64,000 bases of DNA. Origin: FEB-25 sp963726315. Lineage in GTDB: Bacteria > Chloroflexota > Anaerolineae > Anaerolineales > UBA4823. A program made the position numbers and the translations under genes. This document shows, piece after piece, positions 53,529 to 60,795 of this stretch. Position 1 is the stretch's first letter; the number at the start of each line of letters is the position of its first letter. The stretch lies in the NCBI GenBank assembly GCA_963726315.1, contig CAVSBZ010000007.1, positions 682,001 through 746,000 on the forward strand, in the 5' to 3' direction. Below the pieces are notes generated by a model. The model was not told the DNA's origin. It made no database searches and saw only the letters and a program-made list of their open reading frames with translations.

Positions 53529-53960
53529 TTAAGGACACATTGGCGATAATATCGTATCATTCACGGTTGCGTGGATGGGAATCACCTGGGAACCTAATAT
53601 GGTGCCCAAGAAAGGCATTGTTATTGGGAATTGGGGGAATCGAACATCAATCTGGATGGTATGCCCGAAACACAATGAGCCTCCATAAGACACGTCCACA
53701 GTGACATCACTTGATGGATTACGGGATACTTGCTCTAAGTTATCCCACACGCGTGCTCGCATTCCACTAACATCGCCTGGTCTGATTGAACCGTAGGAGG
53801 CTGCTTCTTGTGCCGCATCACGTAATGCCACCCAGGTGAAGTAAGCGCGCCCGAGATCAATGGTGCCCGCCAACAAAGCCATCAGGAGTGTGATGGTTAA
53901 AGCTAGCTCAACCATGCTCTGACCATGTTCTTTCGGTTTGACCTGGAGCTTGTTAGTCAT
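53529..53960 (-). CDS. TadE-family pseudopilin-like protein
   Basis: The 143-residue protein has the TadE motif GQSMVELALTITLLMALLAG with the conserved glutamate, then RAYFTWVALRDAAQEAASYGS. Known TadE proteins are prepilin-like and are cut by the TadV peptidase. AAGGAG precedes the ATG. Most of the protein after the anchor is extracellular. It is one of three tandem Tad-type genes. Confidence 0.85.
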   Translation of the reverse strand: MTNKLQVKPKEHGQSMVELALTITLLMALLAGTIDLGRAYFTWVALRDAAQEAASYGSIRPGDVSGMRARVWDNLEQVSRNPSSDVTVDVSYGGSLCFGHTIQIDVRFPQFPITMPFLGTILGSQVIPIHATVNDTILSPMCP

Positions 53961-54100
53961 GAATAACTCCTTTTATCAATCTCGGTAGAGATTGGGAAGT
54001 TGAGAAATTAATCAGGAATGAAGAATTTTGGCGTGAAGACATTTTAAAAATCATTTTATAGTAGAAAAACCCGTCATCAATTAGGATAGCTGTCATTCAT

Positions 54101-54595
54101 TTATGGGTAAGGGTTATCTATTTCAACATTCATCAGAATGGTACGTGCGTTTTCTGCAGTGAAATTTGTTGGCTTTACGCCCAGGAACGGAATGATCGGT
54201 TGATATAGTGCGACAACATGGACACCAATTCGATCACCCAGTTCGATCGGCGATGAAGGATCGCAGGAATTAGATACATCACGAGCCGTGCCAGGGCCGC
54301 TATCGTACCAGATTTCATCAACGGTGATTGATGTTAGGAGAGCTCCATGTTGAGCAGCGTCATTTATACCGGCGCAATCCCTGTAATTTCTGGCATTTAG
54401 ATTGCCAGCCGATGCACCGTACCTGGCACCATCACGGGCTGCACCGGTGACAGAAGCATATATAAATACCATGCGCCCGAATTCAATGATTCCGTAGGTG
54501 ATCAATAGAACGATGGGAAATACAAGCGCAAACTCGACCATGGTCTGGGCTCGTTCACGTTTTAAGGAAGGCAGTTTAGTTATTGGTTTTAGCAT
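54101..54595 (-). CDS. TadE-family pseudopilin-like protein
   Basis: The 164-residue protein (from ATG 54595) carries AQTMVEFALVFPIVLL, FGRMVFIYASVTGAARDGARYGAS and a short extracellular C-terminal part. The longer frame from a GTG at 54640 adds an atypical leader. A copy of the TGTAACAAAT motif seen upstream of the nearby sigma gene lies in its upstream gap. It is the first of the three Tad-type genes downstream of the sigma/DUF5667 pair. Confidence 0.85.
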   Translation of the reverse strand: MLKPITKLPSLKRERAQTMVEFALVFPIVLLITYGIIEFGRMVFIYASVTGAARDGARYGASAGNLNARNYRDCAGINDAAQHGALLTSITVDEIWYDSGPGTARDVSNSCDPSSPIELGDRIGVHVVALYQPIIPFLGVKPTNFTAENARTILMNVEIDNPYP

Positions 54596-54695
54596 AATTA
54601 TGACTCGTCGTGTTTCATGCGTTATGCAAATAAAATTCACTTAATCCATATTTTGTGCAATAAATTTCTCAATATCCTATTTTACCTAATAAAAC

Positions 54696-54718
54696 GGAAC
54701 TGGAAGAAATTTGTTACA
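54696..54718 (-). promoter_or_regulatory. shared motif, copy upstream of TadE
   Basis: On the minus strand it reads TGTAACAAATTTCTTCCAGT. The first ten bases are identical to the copy upstream of the sigma gene (56161-56179), and a CTTC-AGT follows at one base difference in spacing. A regulatory role is inferred only from this repetition and position. Confidence 0.4.
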
Positions 54719-54814
54719 TCCATCCTTACCTATCATACCTTCTTGTCGGTTAATATTCCTTATCAAATATGTTAGGTATCAAACAAATCAAGCTGGCTGG
54801 TTGAATATACCAGT

Positions 54815-55579
54815 TTAACGCAATGCCATAAGACCAGATTGGGCAACCCGGATAGCTAACTCGATCCCCGGAGAAGCTGTGGGTGGAGAGCTGCTCTTCA
54901 GCAGGTTGAGCATGAATATCTCATTGGTAAGGGTTTCCCTCATATCCGCAGCCATGGATTGCTCGGTAGATATATCCTGGTTGGAAACAGCTTGAATGGA
55001 GCGTAAAGAGGCGATCATATCGGTTTCCACTCGGGAAGCAGCTGCCGGTAGAACCTCATAATTACCTTCCAATACCAATTCCACGAATTCGGTAGTCCGT
55101 TCTCGAGATAACTGGATGTAAAGATTAGTTTTGTCAACTTGATTGATGGTGAAAGCGAGGCGTACATCTTCCAATAAAAGCTTGGTCGAATATAAAGGCT
55201 CGCCTGGAATGGATAATCGGGCTGTTAGAACCAGGCTATTGATGATCAATGCGAGTAGAAGGATTATGATAACGGGTGCACCTACATTGAAAACCCAGCG
55301 TTGCGGTGAATATCGCATCATTAAACGTCGCCAAAAACTATTGGGTGGCATCAATTGGATTTGGGTTTCCAGGTATTTACGTGAGTCGATGATGAACCCT
55401 GGTCTGGTCCCACAAGAAATCCTTGCTTGCTTCAGCCAAAGTACCGCCTCAAGCCGCGGGCGCAGTTCGGTCGCATATTGGGGGTATTTCTCCAGGATTG
55501 AATCGATTGTCTCCTGACCGCTTAAGATGTCTGGAGTCGACCTATCTATAATCTCACTGATGTATCGATCCGTTTTCAT
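54815..55579 (-). CDS. DUF5667-like membrane partner of the ECF sigma factor
   Basis: The 254-residue protein has a cytoplasmic N-terminal helical part (about 1-90), one membrane segment (about 97-117, VGAPVIIILLLALIINSLV) and an extracellular helical part with IPGEPLYSTKLLLEDVRLAFT (shortened: IPGEPLYSTKLLLED), typical of DUF5667. It starts one base after the sigma stop, so a role as a membrane-bound anti-sigma factor is likely. Confidence 0.78.
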   Translation of the reverse strand: MKTDRYISEIIDRSTPDILSGQETIDSILEKYPQYATELRPRLEAVLWLKQARISCGTRPGFIIDSRKYLETQIQLMPPNSFWRRLMMRYSPQRWVFNVGAPVIIILLLALIINSLVLTARLSIPGEPLYSTKLLLEDVRLAFTINQVDKTNLYIQLSRERTTEFVELVLEGNYEVLPAAASRVETDMIASLRSIQAVSNQDISTEQSMAADMRETLTNEIFMLNLLKSSSPPTASPGIELAIRVAQSGLMALR

Positions 55580-55580
55580 G

Positions 55581-56138
55581 CTAGTCTGTCCCGTTTATAG
55601 CCTGACGCAAGGCGCTAAGAGCGCGGTGCTGGAGCACACGTATAGCTCCAACCGAGCGGTTCATCACCTGTGCTGTTTCCTCAGGCGAAAGCTCACTAAT
55701 AAAGCGTAGGGTGAGCACCGATTGGTAATCGGTGTTCAATCTTGATAATACTTTCAAGATCTGCTGATGTTCCATCTGACTGCTGATCAAGTCCACAGGC
55801 TCTACACACTCATCGTCCTTATATCCATCCATATCGTCAGTCGATTTCGGCTCCAGGCGGTTGTTTTGACGATAATGGTCTACCAACAAGTTGTGTGCGA
55901 TGCGGAATAGGAATGCGAGGAAGGGCACACCACGTTCAGTATATTTTGGTAAGGATTGCCAGGCTTTTAGGAAGACTTCGCCAGTTAAATCTTCGGCATC
56001 CATCGAATTATCCAGGTGGGCAAACAGGTAGCGATATATGGCTGGCGCATGAATTTCGTATAAATCACCGAAAGCATGTGGATCACCATGTTGGGCCTGT
56101 TTGATCAGCTCGTGATCTTTGTCCAGCCTGCCTGGCAT
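55581..56138 (-). CDS. ECF RNA polymerase sigma factor
   Basis: The 185-residue protein has region 2 (FGDLYEIHAPAIYRYLFAHL, DAEDLTGEVFLKAWQSL, PFLAFLFRIAHNLLVD) and region 4 (DYQSVLTLRFISELSPEETAQVM, shortened, with SVGAIRVLQHRALSALR). It belongs to the typical short sigma-E-like ECF group. Its upstream gap contains TGCAACCTGTAACAAATGC on the minus strand. The DUF5667-like gene and the Tad-type genes follow, so a surface-structure regulon is likely. Confidence 0.92.
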   Translation of the reverse strand: MPGRLDKDHELIKQAQHGDPHAFGDLYEIHAPAIYRYLFAHLDNSMDAEDLTGEVFLKAWQSLPKYTERGVPFLAFLFRIAHNLLVDHYRQNNRLEPKSTDDMDGYKDDECVEPVDLISSQMEHQQILKVLSRLNTDYQSVLTLRFISELSPEETAQVMNRSVGAIRVLQHRALSALRQAINGTD

Positions 56139-56160
56139 ACTTTCACCTTATTGAACGTTG

Positions 56161-56186
56161 ACTCGAAGCATTTGTTACAGGTTGCA
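56161..56186 (-). promoter_or_regulatory. shared motif, copy upstream of the ECF sigma gene
   Basis: On the minus strand it reads TGCAACCTGTAACAAATGCT followed by TCGAGT. The TGTAACAAAT core recurs upstream of the first TadE gene. It could be an autoregulatory ECF promoter region or another regulator's site; spacing does not settle which. Confidence 0.4.
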
Positions 56187-56227
56187 ATAATGAAACCAGC
56201 CCAGAGTAAACACCCATTACCAATAAA

Positions 56228-56806
56228 TCATGGTTCCGGTGTTGCAACGTCAATATCTTGATTGAGAAATGACCAATGCTCGGGTGGAAAATAAATCAGC
56301 TCAACTCGACCGATGATATTCTCAGAAGGAACAAAACCCCAGGAACGTGAATCTGATGAGTTGTTGCGGTTATCACCCAGCACGAAATATTGATTCGCAG
56401 GGACGGTCCAATCGCCTCCGCGGTTCGTGGTGACGATAATATATGGCTCAGCGATGAGCTCACCATTTATATAGATTTTCCCATCGGCGATATGGACTTG
56501 GTCCCCTGGAAGACCGATAATGCGCTTAAAATATGGAATGGAGTTGGGATTGGGGGGATATTCAAAAAGGATCACATCACCTCTCCGCGGGGTATTGTGT
56601 GAGCTGTACGCAAGTTTATTGACAATCGCATAATCACCCGGGAAAAGTGCAGGCTGCATGCTGATGGATTCAACCACAATTCGCTCTGTAGAAAAACCGA
56701 ATAATAGGGAGGACAAACACAGGATGATAAAAAAACCAACGCCTAATAAAATAAGGACAGTGACTAGAACCTTACCCTTATTGAGGTTACTTTGTTGTAA
56801 TTCCAT
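56228..56806 (-). CDS. lepB: signal peptidase I, copy 1
   Basis: The 192-residue protein has one N-terminal membrane segment (about 13-37), the nucleophile Ser49 in ESISMQPALFPGD, the general base Lys94 in FKRIIGLPGD, and the downstream boxes GDNRNNSSDSR and GRVELIYFPPE. It cleaves signal peptides of exported proteins. TTGGAG precedes ATG 56806. A TTG at 56818 would place the start in that ribosome binding site. It is 64 residues or so of near-identical wording to copy 2, so a duplication is clear. Confidence 0.92.
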   Translation of the reverse strand: MELQQSNLNKGKVLVTVLILLGVGFFIILCLSSLLFGFSTERIVVESISMQPALFPGDYAIVNKLAYSSHNTPRRGDVILFEYPPNPNSIPYFKRIIGLPGDQVHIADGKIYINGELIAEPYIIVTTNRGGDWTVPANQYFVLGDNRNNSSDSRSWGFVPSENIIGRVELIYFPPEHWSFLNQDIDVATPEP

Positions 56807-57030
56807 CGCTGACTCCAAAAAATATTATCAGTGGTTTTATAAGCTAATAATTATAGGGAACGATCTATCAAACAAAAAAGTGGAATATTTGGGATACTTG
56901 TTTGGTTCTTATTAAAATACATCTCGGATGATGTTGAAGACGATTATCAATATCCTGATGCGTGGAAACCAAATGAATATGCGGGCTCATACTTGGAACC
57001 GGTTAAACTACAGCCCCCGGGTTGAATGTG

Positions 57031-57627
57031 TTATGGCTCAGGCGAAGCAACAGCGATATTTTGATGAAGAAAAGACCAATGTTGGGGGGGTAAATAGATC
57101 ACCTCAGCCCGACCGATAATATTTTCCAGAGGTACAAAACCCCAGGCACGCGAATCTGAAGAATTGTTGCGGTTATCCCCCATGACAAATAATTGACCTG
57201 GGGGAACAGTCCAATCTCCTCCGCGGTTCGTAGTGACTTTTAGATACGGCTCAAGCATAAGCTCACCATTAATATAGATTTTCCCATCCGAAATATGAAC
57301 CTGATCACCTGGCAAACCAATGATGCGTTTAATATATGGAATACTTTCAGGATTTGGCGGATATTTAAACACAATCACATCTCCTCGATGAGGAGTGGTA
57401 TAAAAACGATAGGCTACTTTGTTAACAATGACGTAATCCCCCGGGTAGAGGGTCGGCTGCATGCTAATGGATTCGACCCGTATACGCTCGGATACACCAT
57501 TGATCACCAGGAACAGGACCAATGATAATAGTATTGTCTCAATCGTATCCAGCAGAGTCCGCCGCCAGCCTGCCTTTTTTTCCTCAGGCAATACATCGGG
57601 GACACTATCTGCATGCCAAAAATCCAC
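57031..57627 (-). CDS. lepB: signal peptidase I, copy 2
   Basis: The 198-residue paralogue has a hydrophilic N-terminal extension (MDFWHADSVPDVLPEEKKAG), a membrane segment (about 28-45), Ser55 in ESISMQPTLYPGD, Lys100 in IKRIIGLPGD, and GDNRNNSSDSRAWG. A GTG start with GGAGG upstream is used. Copy 1 lies 224 bp downstream on the same strand; the gap shows no gene. Both copies keep the catalytic dyad, so both are probably active. Confidence 0.92.
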   Translation of the reverse strand: MDFWHADSVPDVLPEEKKAGWRRTLLDTIETILLSLVLFLVINGVSERIRVESISMQPTLYPGDYVIVNKVAYRFYTTPHRGDVIVFKYPPNPESIPYIKRIIGLPGDQVHISDGKIYINGELMLEPYLKVTTNRGGDWTVPPGQLFVMGDNRNNSSDSRAWGFVPLENIIGRAEVIYLPPQHWSFLHQNIAVASPEP

Positions 57628-57677
57628 TTATGCCTCCGAGCTCATCGATTGACTAATCGCGTAAAATTATACCCTAA

Positions 57678-58181
57678 TCAAACCATGTGGTGCCCATGCT
57701 CAGCTGAAGGCTCCTCTCGCAGAAGTTCTACTGCGTGAGGCAAAATGGGCACCAGTACGGCAAGATTCTCTATAGCCCCCCGAGGGCTGCCTGGTAGGTT
57801 GATAATGAGAGTCGATGACCGAATACCTGCTGTGGCACGCGATAGCATGGCATGCGGGGTGATTTGCAAACTTGCGCTACGCATGGCCTCAGCCAACCCT
57901 GGTGTGAGGCGTTGGATAACTGCCTGAGTAGCTTCTGGGGTGACGTCACGCGGACTGAAACCGGTTCCTCCGGTAGTCAGAATAACATCCATTTCACCGC
58001 TTTCGGCCCACTCGATCAGTAAATCTCTTATCAGGACCATCTCGTCTGGTAAAACCCCAGTCTTCAGCACCTGCCAGCCATGTTGTTTGACTGCTTTTAC
58101 CAGAGCGGGTCCGGATTCATCGACCCGTTCACCGCGTGAAGCTCGATCAGAAATAGTGATGATTCCTATGCGTATAGGCAT
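57678..58181 (-). CDS. mogA: MogA/MoaB-family molybdenum cofactor protein
   Basis: The 167-residue protein has the molybdopterin-binding fold: IGIITISDRASRGERVDESGP (shortened: TISDRASRGERVDESG), TTGGTGFSPRDVTPEAT and NLPGSPRGAIENL. Family members adenylylate molybdopterin before metal insertion. No other moa/moe gene is in the window, so its partners are elsewhere. The start is an ATG. Confidence 0.88.
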   Translation of the reverse strand: MPIRIGIITISDRASRGERVDESGPALVKAVKQHGWQVLKTGVLPDEMVLIRDLLIEWAESGEMDVILTTGGTGFSPRDVTPEATQAVIQRLTPGLAEAMRSASLQITPHAMLSRATAGIRSSTLIINLPGSPRGAIENLAVLVPILPHAVELLREEPSAEHGHHMV

Positions 58182-58202
58182 TTTTGAATATAAATCTAGT
58201 TG

Positions 58203-58652
58203 TTATTCCAGATTTTTCCCGTAAATCAGCAGATCCATCTGTTCCCAACCCATATTTTCATAGAAACGAATTGCTGTTAAATTATCATGCGTGACTAATA
58301 AATATGTACGGATACAACCTTTCTGTTTCATCCTTTTTTCAAGCTCATCCATGAGGGCGGTACCAATGCCCATTTTTCGGTAGGGGTCAGCGACGGCGAG
58401 GTGATATACCAGACCCCGACGACCGTCATAACCACCGAGCACCGAACCTATGATGGACCCATCTAATTCTGCCAGCAGAAAGAGATCAGGATCACGTAGA
58501 AGCTTTTTAGCAATCTCATCCTGGTCATCAGAATGACGCAGATGGATACCTGGACCTGCATCCTTCCAGAGATCAATTACCGGGGGGTAATCGGAGGGGT
58601 ATTGGAATTCGCGGAGTATTAGTTTAGAGGGTAATGATGAATTACTCATCAT
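58203..58652 (-). CDS. GNAT-family acetyltransferase (RimI-like)
   Basis: The roughly 149-residue protein has the GNAT core: LVYHLAVADPYRKMGIGTALMDELEKRM (shortened: VADPYRKMGIGTALMDELE) as the acetyl-CoA site and AIRFYENMGWEQ at the end. Start codons GTG 58655, ATG 58652 and ATG 58649 are all possible inside the end of the PHP gene, so the exact start is unsure. The 3-16 base overlap implies coupling with the PHP-AlbA gene. Confidence 0.85.
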   Translation of the reverse strand: MMSNSSLPSKLILREFQYPSDYPPVIDLWKDAGPGIHLRHSDDQDEIAKKLLRDPDLFLLAELDGSIIGSVLGGYDGRRGLVYHLAVADPYRKMGIGTALMDELEKRMKQKGCIRTYLLVTHDNLTAIRFYENMGWEQMDLLIYGKNLE

Positions 58653-60396
58653 CACTACCCACCAGACCTTTCCAGCGTCCGTGAATACCGTCCTCGGTCA
58701 CGCCAAAATAAAGACGATACCCTTTCTGCGTCCGCTCGACTAAATTATAACGAACATTTTTACCCTGGCGCTGAACTCCCAATAATCCGATTTTACCCTG
58801 CCATTGAATATTTACCTTAGACAGATCTGCGGGCAATTGATCAAATTCGGTGATCGCATAATGCCAAAGCCGGCGGGCAGAAACCCGGGTAACGTTATTC
58901 ACTTCATTTCCGTTACGAAGATCGCGCATGGTGTAGTAGGAGATACCATCCCGCTCATCGACCTTGACGACTTCCACACCCGTGCGTGGGGTTGATTCGC
59001 CATCTCGTTCAGGTCTGATGGGGCTTTGGGATGACTCTTCTGCAACAACCAGTTTTTCAGCATCTGTTTTTATTTGGGGTGCCGGACGGACATTACTCGT
59101 GCGCAAGACCAGACTGACAATTTCATCGCGTACAGCAAGACCAGTTTCCGCTTCATCCCTGATGTAAACTTTATTATCATCCACGGCATAGGGAGGATCA
59201 TCGCCGCGTGGAATGAGGATACGCAGGATCTTCTTCCCATCTGTTTCGTGTATATCAATAGTACACTGCAGAGGGGGTGTGATACGTGTGCTTATTTCCT
59301 TATCCAGCTGAGTGACAGCCTGTTCGGGGCTGGACACCCCGGTGATAGGTTTTTTTGAATCACTCGTTAAACCGATATAAAGGGTGCCGCCATTGGTATT
59401 GGCGAAAGCACAGACATCAGCAATAATATTGTAAAGTTTTCCGCCCCGAACGGTCATGTTCTCGTGAAAATCTTGGATGATGTTCGCACCTTCTTCACGA
59501 GCAGTCAGGACAAAATCGTACGCCGGTTGTTCCTCGTGGTGGCGTGGCCGCGTGCGTGCGAAGTCATTGGATGAGAATAACTCGTGAAGCTCTTCAAATG
59601 AGGTTTCAGACAACAAAACCTCGGTCACCCGATCACCAATCCCAGGATTCTTTTTACGCTGAGGATCAGTGATCAACCTGTGAGAATCAGAACCTTGAAT
59701 GCAGTGCATTCTGCGTGGGTATTCAGGCTTGGTGCCATTAAAGAAAGTTGCCGTAGTACGGTTACCGCGCTGTTCCAGATCAGTCACTTCCAGAGCTTGG
59801 AGGTGAGGATCCTGGGTGTAGGCGATTTTTGTTTGACCCCCGATGGGGAAGCCGCGCATGGCAACACCATTGTTGGAATTGGCATGGGCAGCGATGACAA
59901 TGCCGCCAGCTTCATCAATCATACGGTAGGCAGTTAATACATCGGTAGTTGCGCCAACCGTGGCGGAGCCAAGATCAAGCTGCTCGGTGGGGATATTCAA
60001 ATTGATCAATAAATGTTCAATTTCCCGTACCGGGGTTTCTGGAGGGAAGAGACCGATTATATGGAAACCAAATGTCGCTGTGAATTCGAAAGCTGGCAGG
60101 ATCAATAATTTCTCGAACAGACGCCTGTATTCTCGCAGGCGGTTCTGTTCTTCCGGAAGGATGCAATTCAACCGCTCCAATAGTTCAAGCTGAAGGATTT
60201 CATCCTGTAATTTCCGGTAACCAGCGACGGTATTATGGTCAGTAAACGCAATAATATCCAGACCTCGGGCTTCTGCACGCTGCAGGATTTCAAGGTATTT
60301 GACATCGGGCTGTTGAAAATCACTCGACGCTGGGGTGTGTAAGTGCAGATCAATGGAATACCACTGCATCTGGGTACGTAGTCTTTTTTTTGTCAC
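58642..60396 (-). CDS. PHP phosphoesterase fused to an AlbA_2 (Schlafen-like) domain
   Basis: The 584-residue protein starts with a PHP domain: DLHLHTPAS (16-24), DHN (53-55), AH (170-171) and GSDSH (235-239) supply the usual metal ligands. From about residue 302 an AlbA_2 domain follows, with the IADVCAFANTNGGTLYIGL signature (near 325-343). A third, unrecognised C-terminal part runs from about 490 to 584. PHP enzymes hydrolyse phosphoesters or nucleic acid ends, and AlbA_2 domains occur in regulators and some defence proteins. The combined role is unknown. It begins with a GTG 10 bases after the receiver frame downstream of lon. Confidence 0.83.
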   Translation of the reverse strand: MTKKRLRTQMQWYSIDLHLHTPASSDFQQPDVKYLEILQRAEARGLDIIAFTDHNTVAGYRKLQDEILQLELLERLNCILPEEQNRLREYRRLFEKLLILPAFEFTATFGFHIIGLFPPETPVREIEHLLINLNIPTEQLDLGSATVGATTDVLTAYRMIDEAGGIVIAAHANSNNGVAMRGFPIGGQTKIAYTQDPHLQALEVTDLEQRGNRTTATFFNGTKPEYPRRMHCIQGSDSHRLITDPQRKKNPGIGDRVTEVLLSETSFEELHELFSSNDFARTRPRHHEEQPAYDFVLTAREEGANIIQDFHENMTVRGGKLYNIIADVCAFANTNGGTLYIGLTSDSKKPITGVSSPEQAVTQLDKEISTRITPPLQCTIDIHETDGKKILRILIPRGDDPPYAVDDNKVYIRDEAETGLAVRDEIVSLVLRTSNVRPAPQIKTDAEKLVVAEESSQSPIRPERDGESTPRTGVEVVKVDERDGISYYTMRDLRNGNEVNNVTRVSARRLWHYAITEFDQLPADLSKVNIQWQGKIGLLGVQRQGKNVRYNLVERTQKGYRLYFGVTEDGIHGRWKGLVGSDDE

Positions 60397-60406
60397 AATA
60401 ATTACT

Positions 60407-60795
60407 TTACTCTTTTTCTAATTGATATTTATGGGTATGTTGATAGGTAACCTGGATCAGTTTTATCAGGTCATCTGGCATGAAGGGTTTTTGAATGAAA
60501 CCATCAGCTCCTACCTGCATGCTTTTCTCTTTAAATTTAATCCCGAAGTCATTAATATGCAAGTGCCAGTTAACTCTGGTTCCTTCCGAATTGACCGGAC
60601 CAGATCTAAACCACTGCCCTTGGCAAGGTTGACGTCAACCAATACAATATGGGGGCGCTCAAGCTGGATAGCTTGCAGCAGGTCCTTCATATGATGATTG
60701 CTAGGCACTGTAACCAGGTACCCTTCCATCGTCAGGAGCGTTGATAATAAGGATACCATGCTGGGGTCATCTTCTATGAGGGTTACTTTAAGCAT
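60407..60795 (-). pseudogene. response-regulator receiver domain, frameshifted, joined to lon
   Basis: From Met872 of the Lon frame (60795) a receiver domain reads MLKVTLIEDDPSMVSLLS, with the acidic pair and the phospho-acceptor Asp in HIVLVDVNL and TSG at the end of strand 4. The frame breaks near 60533-60537. One added T in the AAATTTAAAG run (coding strand) would continue KEKSMQVGADGFIQKPFMPDDL, with the conserved Lys of QKPF, to TAA at 60407. Either a separate regulator gene or the true C-terminus of a Lon fusion, it is broken as assembled. The PHP-AlbA gene begins ten bases after this stop. Confidence 0.75.
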
